Numbered from the stretch's first letter, positions 17,186-26,699 are shown. The stretch is 64,000 nucleotides of DNA from Phascolarctobacterium sp. ET69 (GCF_023336935.1 NZ_JAMBLR010000001.1:434001-498000); one strand, 5' to 3'. Numbers and translations: made by a program. Notes: generated from the sequence alone by a model not told the origin.

Positions 17186-17830
17186 TTAAATTTTTACACT
17201 TTTGGCTTCTAAAGCCAGGTTTTTAAAATGCCGCACCGTCTGGCAAATATCATCCGCTCCTAAAATTGCGCTTACTATTGCTGCTCCGTCAGCGCCAGCC
17301 TGCAATACAGCTTTATAATTTTCAAGCGTTATGCCGCCGATACCCACAAACGGCAGTTTTGTTGCCGCACTGATTTTACTTAAACCTTCTGTGCCAATGA
17401 CGGAAGTATCTTTTTTGGTTGAAGTTGCATAAACAGCGCCGCAGCCAAGGTAATCGGCAGTATCCGCCTCTGCCTTCAGTGCTTCATCCGCGTTATGAGC
17501 CGATACGCCGATAACGGCATCGCTGCCCAGCATACGGCGTGCAATAAGCGGCGGCAAATCGCCCTGCCCCAGATGTACGCCTGCCGCCTGTACGGCAAAA
17601 GCAATGTCCGCACGGTCGTTAATTATCAGCGGCACTCTGTATTTATCACACAGGGCTTTTACTTTTAAGGCGCGCTCGTACAAAATACGTGTTTCCGCAC
17701 TTTTATCGCGGTACTGCAAAAGCGTTACACCGGCACTAAGCGCGGCTTCCAGCTTGTTGTAAATACTATCGTCCTTAAAATACACCGTATCCGTAACAAG
17801 ATAGATACTGTAATCAATTACAGGTTTCAT
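17186..17830 (-). CDS. thiE: thiamine-phosphate synthase
   Basis: 214-aa TIM barrel that joins hydroxymethylpyrimidine pyrophosphate and thiazole phosphate. Motifs: LLQYRDKSAE, LIINDRADIA, GVHLGQGDLP, ATSTKKDTSVIG and FVGIGGI. It is the last gene of thiD-thiM-thiE, one base after thiM. The upstream steps (thiC, thiG) are not in the window, so this is the salvage half of the pathway. Confidence 0.96.
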   Translation of the reverse strand: MKPVIDYSIYLVTDTVYFKDDSIYNKLEAALSAGVTLLQYRDKSAETRILYERALKVKALCDKYRVPLIINDRADIAFAVQAAGVHLGQGDLPPLIARRMLGSDAVIGVSAHNADEALKAEADTADYLGCGAVYATSTKKDTSVIGTEGLSKISAATKLPFVGIGGITLENYKAVLQAGADGAAIVSAILGADDICQTVRHFKNLALEAKSVKI

Positions 17831-17831
17831 A

Positions 17832-18656
17832 TCAGTTCATTCTTTCTTCCGGCTTTAAATTAATTAAATTCCACTTGCCGGTAACATGGTAAATACCGTC
17901 AAACAGGCGTGTTTTAAACATACCCGGCCCGTCTTTCTTTTCCATAAAGCCTGCGGCAAGTTCAGCAGCCTGCCCCATAATTACCACACCTAAAGCAGCG
18001 GCGGTCATATAATCTTTGGTAACAGCAGCGCAGCAGGCGCACAATGTTGTAGTAATGCAGCCTGCGCCGGTAATTTTTTTCAGCATTTCGTTGCCGCCGT
18101 TTAAAACCAGCACCTGTTTGCCGTTGCTTACATAATCAACTTGTCCCGTTACAGCGGCAATGCAGTTAAATTTGCCAGCAACAGCTTTGGCAGCCTGCAA
18201 TTTTTCGCCTTCATCTGCCTGCAAAACGCCGTCCACTCCGTGCCCGGCTGCTTTTTCGTCAGCCAGCGCGCGGCACTCGTCATAATTTCCGCGCACAATA
18301 TTAACATATCCGCCTTTTAACAGCTTCAGCGCAAAATTAAGGCGCAAAGCGCTGCTCATCACGCCAACAGGGTCAAGCACAACAGGTATGCCCTTCTTTT
18401 TAGCCGCCATGGCAGAGCGCTCCATAGCAATCATTTTATTATAATTAATAGTGCCAAGGTTCAATACCAACGCATCACTGCCTGCAGTTATAACTTCCAC
18501 TTCTTCCGGTTCATCTGCCATAACCGGGGAAGCACCGGCGCATATAGCGGCATCGGCACACGCTTCTGCCGTTACATAATTGGTAATGTGGTGAATTACC
18601 GGTTTTTGTTTCTGCAACTCCGCAATAATCTTTCCAAAATTGTTCTGCATTTCCAT
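17832..18656 (-). CDS. thiM: hydroxyethylthiazole kinase
   Basis: 274 aa. It phosphorylates the thiazole moiety for salvage. Motifs: PVIHHITNYVTAEACADA, DPVGVM, NYDECRAL and the ribokinase-fold active site KITGAGCITTTLCA (normally GTGC; the region is intact apart from Ala). The start at ATG 18656 is one base after the thiD stop; a TTG at 18665 inside thiD is the alternative. Confidence 0.94.
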   Translation of the reverse strand: MEMQNNFGKIIAELQKQKPVIHHITNYVTAEACADAAICAGASPVMADEPEEVEVITAGSDALVLNLGTINYNKMIAMERSAMAAKKKGIPVVLDPVGVMSSALRLNFALKLLKGGYVNIVRGNYDECRALADEKAAGHGVDGVLQADEGEKLQAAKAVAGKFNCIAAVTGQVDYVSNGKQVLVLNGGNEMLKKITGAGCITTTLCACCAAVTKDYMTAAALGVVIMGQAAELAAGFMEKKDGPGMFKTRLFDGIYHVTGKWNLINLKPEERMN

Positions 18657-18657
18657 A

Positions 18658-19461
18658 TTATTCAAGCATGCCTGCCTTTCTGTATAAATCTACAAAATGA
18701 TGTGTCGGGCCGCAGCCTTTGCCTATGGCAAGGCTGTGTTCAATGGCTTTTGTTACATAGCTTTTGGCATTTTTTACCGCTTCGGCAACGCTGAGGCCGT
18801 TAGCAAGGTTTGCGGCTATTGCCGATGAAAAAGTGCAGCCTGTGCCGTGCGTGTTTTTGGTATTGATGCGCTCGGTTTCAAAGTGGTAAAACTCCTTGCC
18901 GTCAAAAAGCACATCCACCGCATTGCCGATATGGTGCCCGCCTTTAACCACAATACCCTTGCAGCCCATGGCGCAGATTTTCTTCGCTGCTGCTTCCATA
19001 TCAGCAACGGTTTTAATTTCCATTCCGGCAATTTTTTCCGCTTCCGGAATATTAGGCGTCAGCACATCTGCCAGCGGAATTATGGTTTTTATAAGCGTAT
19101 CAATCGCGTAAGGCTGCATTAACGCACAGCCGTTTTTAGCATACATAACCGGGTCTATAACAACATTCTTAGGCTTATATTCTGTTAATTTTTCCGCAAC
19201 AGCCTGCATACATTCCGGCGTGGAAAGCATGCCTATTTTAACAGCATCCGGAAAAATGTCTTCAAAAACTGCGTCCATTTGTTTTTTTATCATACCGAGC
19301 GTAACATCCTGAATATCAATAACGCGTGCAGTGTTTTCAGCAACAACCGATACAATTACGCTCATGCCGAAAGTTCCGTGCGCGGCAAAGGTTTTTAAAT
19401 CTGCCTGAATACCGGCACCGCCGCTGCAATCACTGCCGGCAATAGTAAGTAAATTTTTCAT
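18658..19461 (-). CDS. thiD: hydroxymethylpyrimidine (phosphate) kinase
   Basis: 267-aa ribokinase-fold enzyme that phosphorylates the pyrimidine moiety of thiamine twice. Motifs: LTIAGSDCSGGAGIQADLKTF, VVIDPVMYAKNG, LTPNIPEAE, THGTGCTFSSAIAA. First gene of the thi operon. No TPP riboswitch could be found in the 54 bases between the transketolase stop and the start codon. Confidence 0.96.
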   Translation of the reverse strand: MKNLLTIAGSDCSGGAGIQADLKTFAAHGTFGMSVIVSVVAENTARVIDIQDVTLGMIKKQMDAVFEDIFPDAVKIGMLSTPECMQAVAEKLTEYKPKNVVIDPVMYAKNGCALMQPYAIDTLIKTIIPLADVLTPNIPEAEKIAGMEIKTVADMEAAAKKICAMGCKGIVVKGGHHIGNAVDVLFDGKEFYHFETERINTKNTHGTGCTFSSAIAANLANGLSVAEAVKNAKSYVTKAIEHSLAIGKGCGPTHHFVDLYRKAGMLE

Positions 19462-19480
19462 TTCTGCTCCTTTACATAAA

Positions 19481-19509
19481 AAACGGGCTCAGCATAAGCC
19501 GGCCCGTTT
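19481..19509 (-). terminator. terminator after transketolase
   Basis: 8-bp stem AAACGGGC/GCCCGTTT (19481-19488, 19502-19509) with T residues following on the minus strand; it separates tkt from thiD. Confidence 0.7.
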
Positions 19510-19515
19510 ACAATA

Positions 19516-21501
19516 TTACAATAAGCTTTTTACTTTAGCTGCAACGTTTTCGGCAGTAAAGCCGTATTCCTTCATTACCGTGCCGCCCGGTGCGGATGCA
19601 CCAAATTTATTGATGCCGATAACATTATCTTCGCTGCCGGTATAGCGGCTCCAGCCCAAAGTTACGCCGGCTTCAACGGCAACCTTCGACAAGCCTTCAG
19701 GCAATACGGATTTTTTATATTCTTCGCTCTGCATTTCAAACATATCCCAGCTCGGCATGGATACTACGCTTACGCAAATGCCTTCTTCGGCAAGTTTGGC
19801 CTGTGCTTCCAGCGCCAGATGCACTTCGCTGCCGGTTGCAATAATAACCGCTTTGGCTTCACCTTTGCCTGCATCAAGCACATAAGCGCCTTTACCGGCG
19901 TTATCGTGAATCACAGCGGTATACTTATGCAGTACAGGCAATTTCTGGCGGCTTAAAAGCAACGCCGTAGGCTTATGCTGGTTCAGGCAGGCTGTCTGCC
20001 ATGCCATAGCGGTTTCCAAAGCATCTGCCGGGCGGATAACGCACAAATTGGGAATAACGCGCAGGCTCATAGCATGCTCTACCGGCTGATGCGTAGGCCC
20101 GTCTTCGCCAACGGCAATGCTGTCGTGCGTAAATACAAAGATGGAACGCAGGCCCATCAGCGCAGCCATGCGTACTGCCGGGCGCATAAAATCGGCAAAT
20201 ACGAGGAAGGTACCGCCAAACGGAATGAAGCCGCCGTGCAGTGCAATACCGTTCAGTGCTTTGCCCATAGCGTGTTCACGCACGCCAAAATGAATATTTC
20301 TGCCGGTTCTGTCATCTTTGGAATAATAACCGCAGGTTTTCATTACGGTTTTATTGGAAGGTCCAAGGTCGGCACTGCCGCCAACAAGCTGAGGCAGCTG
20401 CATGGAAAGTTTCTGCAGCACTTCTCCGCCTGCTTCACGGATGGAAATACCTTCAATATCGTTAAATACAGCTTCAAGGTCGCTGCGGCTTACAAGCACA
20501 TCGCCTTTAATGCGTTCTTCAAGTTCCTTGCCGAGTTCCGGGTAAACTACTTTATAATCTGCAAGCAGTGCTTCCCAGGCAGCCTGTTTTTCTGCACAGG
20601 CAGCAAGTTTATCGTCAAAATGCTTGCGTACGGTTACCGGCACATAAAAGCTCTGCCCAACCGGCCAGTCAGCCGCTTCTTTGGTTTTGGCAACGCCTTC
20701 GGCGCCAAGCGGTTCGCCGTGGCAGGAAGCGTTATCCTGTTTCGGGCTGCCGTAACCGATATGGGTACGTACAATAATAAGGCTCGGATGTTCGGTATCG
20801 GCCTTGGCTTCTTTAATGGCATTTTCCAAAGCGTCGATATCTTCGGAATCGGCAACGCGCAGTACCTGCCAGCCGTATGCTTCAAAGCGTTTGCCTACAT
20901 CTTCGCGGAAAGCAATTTCGGTATCGCCTTCAATGGTAATATGGTTGTCATCATAAAGATAAATAAGTTTGCCCAGGCCCAAAGTACCGGCCAGAGATGC
21001 CGCTTCGCTTGCAACGCCTTCCATCTGGTCGCCGTCGCTGGTTAAGCCGTAGGTATAATGGTTAACCACTTCAAAACCCGGTTTGTTGTATTTGGCAGCC
21101 AGCATGGTTTCGGCAATGGCAAAACCAACGCCCATGGCAAAGCCGTGGCCCAGCGGCCCGGTAGAAGCATCTACGCCAGGAGTAACGCCGTATTCCGGAT
21201 GGCCCGGAGTAATGCTGCCCCACTGGCGGAAATTTTTAAGCTGTTCAATAGAAACGTCATATCCTGCCAGGTGCAGCATTGCATAATACAATGCACTGCC
21301 ATGGCCCGGAGATAAAATAAATCTGTCCCTGTTGAACCAGTTGGGGTCTTTGGGGTTATAGTTCATAAAACGGTCCCAAACCGTGTACATCAGCGGCGCC
21401 GTGCCCAAAGGAAAGCCCGGATGCCCGGATTTGGCCTTTTCAACTTCATCAATAGATAAAAATCTTAAGGTGTTTACTGCAACCTGGTCAATCGTCTGCA
21501 T
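19516..21501 (-). CDS. tkt: transketolase
   Basis: 661 aa, full length. The thiamine-diphosphate enzyme of the pentose phosphate pathway; its cofactor links it to the thi genes alongside. Motifs: SGHPGFPLGTAPLMYTVWDRFM, SPGHGSALYYAMLHLAGYD, GPLGHGFAMGVGFA, YDDNHITIEGDTE, the catalytic FGVREHAMG and TGSEVHLALEA. Start ATG 21501. Confidence 0.97.
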   Translation of the reverse strand: MQTIDQVAVNTLRFLSIDEVEKAKSGHPGFPLGTAPLMYTVWDRFMNYNPKDPNWFNRDRFILSPGHGSALYYAMLHLAGYDVSIEQLKNFRQWGSITPGHPEYGVTPGVDASTGPLGHGFAMGVGFAIAETMLAAKYNKPGFEVVNHYTYGLTSDGDQMEGVASEAASLAGTLGLGKLIYLYDDNHITIEGDTEIAFREDVGKRFEAYGWQVLRVADSEDIDALENAIKEAKADTEHPSLIIVRTHIGYGSPKQDNASCHGEPLGAEGVAKTKEAADWPVGQSFYVPVTVRKHFDDKLAACAEKQAAWEALLADYKVVYPELGKELEERIKGDVLVSRSDLEAVFNDIEGISIREAGGEVLQKLSMQLPQLVGGSADLGPSNKTVMKTCGYYSKDDRTGRNIHFGVREHAMGKALNGIALHGGFIPFGGTFLVFADFMRPAVRMAALMGLRSIFVFTHDSIAVGEDGPTHQPVEHAMSLRVIPNLCVIRPADALETAMAWQTACLNQHKPTALLLSRQKLPVLHKYTAVIHDNAGKGAYVLDAGKGEAKAVIIATGSEVHLALEAQAKLAEEGICVSVVSMPSWDMFEMQSEEYKKSVLPEGLSKVAVEAGVTLGWSRYTGSEDNVIGINKFGASAPGGTVMKEYGFTAENVAAKVKSLL

Positions 21502-21592
21502 AAAATAAACCCTCCAATTATTGTACGTTATTTGTATAAATTATAACATACTTAACATTTACTGCATAGTTAAAAGCGCATAATTGTCAGCA

Positions 21593-22465
21593 TTATTTTT
21601 CAAAATCTGCCCGGTGCTGTTTAAAAAAGTTATAATAAACCCGCACGTTTTCCAGTTCCGTCCAACGTTTTACCGCCGCAGGGCAAGAATCAAAATCATA
21701 AATCCGTGCATTTTTTACCGAAAGCACAAATGGTGAATGTGTTGCAATAATGAACTGGCAGCCGTAAAAACGCGCCGAATCTTCCAGAAAGCGCACCAGT
21801 TCCATTTGTTTTTGCGGCGACAGGCTGTTTTCCGGCTCATCAAGCAGGTACAGCGCGTTTTCTTCTATTTTCTGCGCAAAGTACATAAAAGCGCTTTCGC
21901 CGTTAGATTGTTCCCATACATTAACGCCGACATTTTTCTTTACATACATCGACTGCGTATTGCGCCGGACTGATGTAATCCTTTTCAGTTTTTCAAAATC
22001 GTCAAGGCTGCGCAGGCGGAATTTGCCGTTATCGCCTGACTTGATTTTCCGGTATTCCTCAAAAAGTTCTTCCCGGCCTGTGTCGATGCCTTCGTTCAGC
22101 ATACGCAGGTTCAGCATAAAATCAAAAACGTCATCGCTTGTAATAATACGGCTGTTTGCCGGAATTGCCATGCCTTTTAATGTATAGCCGCACAAATCAA
22201 CATAATCGTTAAAAAAGCTGCTTTTGTTATATACGGAACTGCGCTCCAGTTTTAATTTTTCGGCAATTACGTTTAACGCCGTTGTTTTGCCGCTGCCATT
22301 GCTGCCGTAAAAAATAGTTACCGGCTCAAAATCAATCTTTTCTATTCCCCGCTGCGATAAAATTTTAAACGGATAAAACGAACTGTAACATTTTTCCTTA
22401 ACATTTATGATAACGTCAAATTCTTCGCCGTCAGTTGGGAAAGTAAAACTTTTTAAATAAAGCAT
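21593..22465 (-). CDS. AAA-family ATPase (SMC/ABC-type, OLD-like)
   Basis: 290 aa. Walker A is FYGSNGSGKTTALNVI (residues 50-65), the signature-like region is SNGESAFMYF, and Walker B LYLLDEPENSLSPQKQ precedes a switch His in IIATHSPF. This is the single-domain AAA_21/predicted ATP-binding type found alone or beside nucleases in defence systems. No nuclease partner (OLD TOPRIM, HNH) is attached or adjacent, so its role is unclear. AAGGAA precedes the ATG at 22465. Confidence 0.88.
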   Translation of the reverse strand: MLYLKSFTFPTDGEEFDVIINVKEKCYSSFYPFKILSQRGIEKIDFEPVTIFYGSNGSGKTTALNVIAEKLKLERSSVYNKSSFFNDYVDLCGYTLKGMAIPANSRIITSDDVFDFMLNLRMLNEGIDTGREELFEEYRKIKSGDNGKFRLRSLDDFEKLKRITSVRRNTQSMYVKKNVGVNVWEQSNGESAFMYFAQKIEENALYLLDEPENSLSPQKQMELVRFLEDSARFYGCQFIIATHSPFVLSVKNARIYDFDSCPAAVKRWTELENVRVYYNFFKQHRADFEK

Positions 22466-22510
22466 TGCATATAATTCCTTTATTTTCAGGACGACAAAAT
22501 AAATTTACTA

Positions 22511-22541
22511 AAAACGCCGCCGTTAAAACCGGCGGCGTTTT
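22511..22541 (-). terminator. terminator of the EF-G-like gene
   Basis: 12-bp perfect stem AAAACGCCGCCG (22511-22522) with 22530-22541, T-rich on both sides. Confidence 0.85.
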
Positions 22542-22569
22542 GCAGGTTTAAACCTGGCATGTATTTAAT

Positions 22570-24636
22570 TTACTGTTGTTCTTTACGTTCGGCAATAATT
22601 TTTTCTGCCATTTTCTGCGGCACATCTTCGTAATGGTCAAATTTCATTTCAAAAGTGCCAAGGCCTTGTGTCAGCGCACGCAGGTCAACAGCATATTCGG
22701 TAATTTCTGCATAAGGCACCTGTGCTTTAATGCAGCCCATACCGTCATCAAGGCTCTGCATACCCAAAATGCGTCCGCGTTTGCTGTTAAGGTCGCCTAT
22801 AACGTCGCCCATCATACTTTCGGCGCAGTATACATCAAGGTTGTAAACAGGTTCCATCAAAACAGGTTTTGCTGCTTCCATAGCTTTTTTAAACGCTATG
22901 TTGGAGGCAGTTTTAAATGCCATTTCCGAGGAGTCTACGGTATGATACGAACCATCCGTCAGGGTAATTCTGATATCAACTACCGGATATCCGGCCAGTA
23001 CACCGCGTTCCATGGATTCACGCATGCCTTTTTCAACAGCCGGAATGTACTGGCGCGGTACGGCGCCGCCGAAGATTTTATCAACAAACTCAAATCCGCT
23101 TCCGGGCGGCAGCGGTTCCATGGTAATAATAACATGGCCGTACTGCCCATGGCCGCCGGATTGTTTCTTATGCTTGCCTTCAACATTGGTAGCAGTGCCG
23201 CGGATAGTTTCGCGGTATTCAACAATCGGTGCACGCAAATCGGCTTCCACACCGAATTTACGTTTCATGCGTTCCATAATAATTTCAATATGCTGGTCGC
23301 CCATACCGCTGATTAAAGTTTCTTTGGTAGCGGTGTTTCTGGTAACGATAATAGTCGGGTCTTCGTCCATCAGGCGGTTCAGAGCCGAAGCAATCTTTTC
23401 TTCCTCGCCTTTTTTCTTCGCGTAAATAGCGCGTGTATACATCGGCAGGGGGAATGCAATAGGTTTAAAGAGTACCGGGGAGTTTTTATCGCTCAGAGTA
23501 TCGCCAGTAGCGGTAAACTGCAATTTGGTGGTAACACCGATATCGCCGGCAACAACCTGTTTCATCGGAATCTGCGTTTTGCCGCGCATGGTAAATACAG
23601 TGCCGAAACGTTCTTCCTTTTCGCGGCTGGCGTTGTAAACCATGCTGTCGCTCTTGATAACGCCGGAGAATACCCTGAAGAAGCTCAGGCGGCCAACAAA
23701 CGGGTCGGAAGTTGTTTTAAATACCAAAGCTGCCATCGGCGCGTTGGCATCGCGTATTTCTTCTTCGCCGGTTTCCGGGTTAACAACGGTAAAGTCATTC
23801 AAAATTGCCGGGTAAGTATAGTCAATAATAGCATTCATTACACGGCCAAGGCCGATATCTTTATAAGCGCTGCCGCAGAGTACCGGGAAAATAATGGCCT
23901 GGCGGATACCTTTAATCAGGCAGTCCATAATTTCCTTGTCGCTGATGGTTTCACCTTCCAGATAACGCATCATGCAGTCATCATCGGCTTCAACCGCAGC
24001 TTCAACCATTTTTTCATGTGCTTCTTTGGCGGCTTCCATATATTCTTCCGGAATATCCATTTCGATGGAATCGTTGCCGTTAGCTTTATAAGCCTTCATT
24101 TTATAAATATCAATAACGCCGCAGAAGCCGGATTCTTTACCCAAAGGCAGCTGCAGGGGCAATACGCGTTTGCCTATTTTAGCGCGCAGATTATCAAGAA
24201 TGCTGTCAAAGTCAGCATTTTCACGGTCCATTTTATTTACGAAAACTATGCGGGGCAAATGTGCTTCTTCAGCAAGTTTCCAGCACTGTTCGGTGCCAAC
24301 CTGCACGCCGCTGGTTGCGCATACAACAATAAGCGCACTGTCAACCGCACGGAATGCGCCTTTAACTTCGGCCACAAAATCTGCAAAGCCCGGAGTATCA
24401 ATAAAATTGATTTTAGTATCACGCCATTCAACCGGTGCCAAAGTAGCGTTTACGGATACGCCGCGTTTAATTTCTTCCGGTTCATAGTCAGTGGTGGTAG
24501 CGCCATCTTCAACCTTGCCCATTCTGGTAATTGCGCCCGAACGGTACAGCAGGCCTTCCGTAACTGATGTAGTTCCTGCCCCACCATGGCCCACAATGGC
24601 CACATTACGGATTCTGTCTCCGGTATACTCTTTCAT
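22570..24636 (-). CDS. elongation factor G-like GTPase paralogue with altered P-loop
   Basis: 688 aa with all five EF-G domains, including DTPGFADF (G3), VNKMD (G4) and domain IV around HKKQSGGHGQYGHV. The start is ATG 24636, after AAGGGGG. Two GTPase-critical positions differ from true EF-G. The P-loop reads GHGGAGTTS, with Thr22 (codon ACT) where Lys is nearly universal, and the catalytic His of DTPGH is Phe. The second change is common in EF-G-like paralogues (FusA2 type); the first is not. It is probably a specialised ribosome-binding paralogue rather than the translocase; GTP hydrolysis may be weak or absent (inference). Confidence 0.9.
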   Translation of the reverse strand: MKEYTGDRIRNVAIVGHGGAGTTSVTEGLLYRSGAITRMGKVEDGATTTDYEPEEIKRGVSVNATLAPVEWRDTKINFIDTPGFADFVAEVKGAFRAVDSALIVVCATSGVQVGTEQCWKLAEEAHLPRIVFVNKMDRENADFDSILDNLRAKIGKRVLPLQLPLGKESGFCGVIDIYKMKAYKANGNDSIEMDIPEEYMEAAKEAHEKMVEAAVEADDDCMMRYLEGETISDKEIMDCLIKGIRQAIIFPVLCGSAYKDIGLGRVMNAIIDYTYPAILNDFTVVNPETGEEEIRDANAPMAALVFKTTSDPFVGRLSFFRVFSGVIKSDSMVYNASREKEERFGTVFTMRGKTQIPMKQVVAGDIGVTTKLQFTATGDTLSDKNSPVLFKPIAFPLPMYTRAIYAKKKGEEEKIASALNRLMDEDPTIIVTRNTATKETLISGMGDQHIEIIMERMKRKFGVEADLRAPIVEYRETIRGTATNVEGKHKKQSGGHGQYGHVIITMEPLPPGSGFEFVDKIFGGAVPRQYIPAVEKGMRESMERGVLAGYPVVDIRITLTDGSYHTVDSSEMAFKTASNIAFKKAMEAAKPVLMEPVYNLDVYCAESMMGDVIGDLNSKRGRILGMQSLDDGMGCIKAQVPYAEITEYAVDLRALTQGLGTFEMKFDHYEDVPQKMAEKIIAERKEQQ

Positions 24637-24766
24637 ACTTATTCCCCCTTGTTTACAAACATTATTGAGATATATTTTCTGCGAAAATTTTATATTTCCT
24701 TTAATTGACAGTAAATTTGGAAAATTATTTATTTTTAGTACCAAAACTGTTGCATAAGTAACAAAA

Positions 24767-24793
24767 AACGGTACAGCTTGTAACTGTACCGTT
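24767..24793 (-). terminator. terminator after the nitroreductase gene
   Basis: 10-bp perfect stem AACGGTACAG/CTGTACCGTT (24767-24776, 24784-24793), followed by TTTTTTG on the minus strand. Confidence 0.85.
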
Positions 24794-24806
24794 AAAAAAT
24801 TTTTAT

Positions 24807-25616
24807 TTACTTAAATTCTACTTTTAAATGCTGGCGTTCTACCATGCGCTGGAATTTATATTTAGGATGCCCTACCATTAAAGTGCCGCAAATTTTAAAC
24901 TTGGGCGGCACGCCTACCAAATCCAAAAGCGGCTGGTAACCTGCTATGCCGCAGGTTTGGATAAACCCGGCAATGGTTGTGCCAAGCCCGATTGTAGGCG
25001 CAAAAAGCTCTGCATAAGCCCATGCCTGCTCGGCATTGCTTACGCCGGTTCTGTTAAGGCGTTTTGCCGTTGCAAAAATAAGCATCGGTGCATTGCGGGC
25101 AATGATATCCTGTCCGCGGTCATTATACGCACGCAAAACGGTTGTAAAATAACGTTTGTCACTGCTGCCTGCGTCAATTTCCTGCTGCATCCATTCTGCC
25201 GTTGCATCAGCAATCTTTTTAATGGTTTCCTTATCGCGGATAACGATATAATACATACCCTGCGAATTACCGGCAGTAGGCGCATAGCGGCATACATCAA
25301 GCAGCTTTACAATTTCTTCCTCAGAAGGAGGTTCCGGTTTAAACAGGCGCACGCTGCGGCGCATACGCAAAAAATTGTAAGCTGTTTTGCTGTCCAGTAC
25401 AGGCATCGGTATCGGCTCCTGCTTTTCAAGCGGCGCATATTTGTTATCAAGCGCGCCCATAGGGCAAATGGCAACGCAGTGCCCGCAGCTCATGCAGCCG
25501 CGGTCAAAATCACATTTCGGCCCATCTTCCCCCATAGATAAAATGCAGGACGGGCAGGCCTGTACGCAAAGCCCGCACTTAACACATTTTTCGGTATCAA
25601 CTTTCAACAAATCCAT
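24807..25616 (-). CDS. nitroreductase family protein with N-terminal 2[4Fe-4S] ferredoxin domain
   Basis: 269 aa. Residues 1-55 carry two clusters, CVKCGLCVQACP and CMSCGHCVAICP. The rest is an FMN nitroreductase fold (RMRRSVRLFKPEPPSEEEIVKLLDVCRYAPTAGNSQ, then the FMN/active-site GLGTTIAGFIQT). Electrons from a ferredoxin-type donor are passed to an unknown electron-poor substrate in the cytosol. GAGGTGA precedes ATG 25616. It is co-transcribed with 25626-26015, nine bases upstream. Confidence 0.93.
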   Translation of the reverse strand: MDLLKVDTEKCVKCGLCVQACPSCILSMGEDGPKCDFDRGCMSCGHCVAICPMGALDNKYAPLEKQEPIPMPVLDSKTAYNFLRMRRSVRLFKPEPPSEEEIVKLLDVCRYAPTAGNSQGMYYIVIRDKETIKKIADATAEWMQQEIDAGSSDKRYFTTVLRAYNDRGQDIIARNAPMLIFATAKRLNRTGVSNAEQAWAYAELFAPTIGLGTTIAGFIQTCGIAGYQPLLDLVGVPPKFKICGTLMVGHPKYKFQRMVERQHLKVEFK

Positions 25617-25625
25617 GCCGTCACC

Positions 25626-26015
25626 TCAGTCTTTAAAATATATAAATTCCAAACCGCCAAAATCGGTTAAAAAATCTGCATCTTTATATGCCTTGCCGCA
25701 CAGTTCCTTATCTTTCGCCTTAGCACCGGCGGCATTGGCTATACCAAGATATGCACATGCTGCCTGCGCGTCAAACTTAGCGGCATTTTCCAAAAGCGCT
25801 GCCTTTTCACTGTCGGCAAAAGAGCCTTTATTAGGATAAACATCCGTTGCCGCAATGATAAACACAAGCTGTCCGTTCTTTTTGGCTATAATATGCGGAA
25901 ACATCTGCATATTGGGATGCATCATTTCTATTTCGTAAGCATTGGCCTCAAGATAACGGCTCAAAATCTGCAAACCAAATTCATGAATTTCTTCTTTTGT
26001 CATTAACTGCGGCAT
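25626..26015 (-). CDS. hypothetical cytosolic protein
   Basis: 129 aa with no family I recognise. Segments FPHIIAKKNGQLVFIIAATDVYPNKG and AACAYLGIANA suggest a small alpha/beta fold. Start at ATG 26015 because AAGGAG is 7 bases upstream; two further in-frame starts upstream are not served by a ribosome site. First gene of a two-gene unit with the ferredoxin-nitroreductase. Confidence 0.75.
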   Translation of the reverse strand: MPQLMTKEEIHEFGLQILSRYLEANAYEIEMMHPNMQMFPHIIAKKNGQLVFIIAATDVYPNKGSFADSEKAALLENAAKFDAQAACAYLGIANAAGAKAKDKELCGKAYKDADFLTDFGGLEFIYFKD

Positions 26016-26233
26016 CGTCATACTCCTTAAAAGAATTATAAGCTTATTATACCATGCCCGGCCAAGTACCGCCATAGTTTCCGACTCATCAGTCACTAAA
26101 AATCAGACAAAATATATTTTTATTTCTGCCTGTGAATACAGCTAAGCAGTAAAAATATGTAAAATTCTATACAAAAAACAGCATACGCTTTATCATATCC
26201 TATAAATTAAAATATTGCAAGCCTGACGCACAA

Positions 26234-26260
26234 AAAATCCGGCATTTTAAGCCGGATTTT
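26234..26260. terminator. bidirectional terminator in a gene-poor gap
   Basis: 10-bp stem AAAATCCGGC/GCCGGATTTT (26234-26243, 26251-26260), T/A-rich on both sides. In the 462-base gap 26016-26477 this hairpin and the promoter at 26421-26448 are the only features I can support; the rest is AT-rich and shows nothing recognisable. Confidence 0.7.
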
Positions 26261-26420
26261 AAATTAAGCATGCGCAATATTTGTATAATATGAAATTTTT
26301 CGTTAATAGTATATAAATCAGCGGCGTTTAAAATAAAAAGTCGGCTGCTTTTACTGATAACAAGAGCTTCAGACATTATATTTTCCATTACTTATATTAC
26401 CAGTCAACCGTTAATAAATT

Positions 26421-26448
26421 TTACAAACTACTAAAATAACGCTATACT
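26421..26448 (+). promoter_or_regulatory. promoter of the two small plus-strand genes
   Basis: TTACAA (26421-26426), 16 bases, TATACT (26443-26448), 29 bases before the ATG at 26478. Confidence 0.6.
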
Positions 26449-26477
26449 AAAAGCAGAACAGTTTTGAGGAGGCAGCC

Positions 26478-26699
26478 ATGTTAAGTTATAATTTTTACCA
26501 ATACAGCGTAAGCATAAATCCGTTAATGTTTGATGACGGGCACGGCGATTACAACCGCAGCTATGAGCGTGATTATGACGATTTCGATTACGCCGATTAC
26601 TCCACCGACCACCGTGACAATAATTACCGCAATTTTGAAAAGAAACGCCGCAAAAGCGAAAAAGAAATTATTAAAGATATTTTAAACAGGTGGGATTAA
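26478..26699 (+). CDS. small Asp/Tyr-rich hypothetical protein
   Basis: 73 aa. The middle is dominated by Asp, Tyr and Arg (DDGHGDYNRSYERDYDDFDYAD...), the C-terminus by Lys/Arg (EKKRRKSEKEII). There is no known domain. A strong GAGGAGG (26466-26472) and promoter support that it is real. It is followed after 41 bases by the DUF6125-like gene in the same direction. Confidence 0.7.
   Translation: MLSYNFYQYSVSINPLMFDDGHGDYNRSYERDYDDFDYADYSTDHRDNNYRNFEKKRRKSEKEIIKDILNRWD

Noticed and set aside
17186-19515. TPP riboswitch in front of thiD-thiM-thiE
   Set aside because: The 54-base gap is too short and holds only the transketolase terminator; no CUGAGA or ACCUG blocks were found.
21593-22465. Gabija- or OLD-type defence system
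   Set aside because: The ATPase lacks a TOPRIM domain and has no UvrD or nuclease partner; neighbours are housekeeping genes.
26200-26388. 62-codon minus-strand reading frame
   Set aside because: It runs through a perfect terminator hairpin (26234-26260) and has no convincing ribosome site; treated as non-coding.
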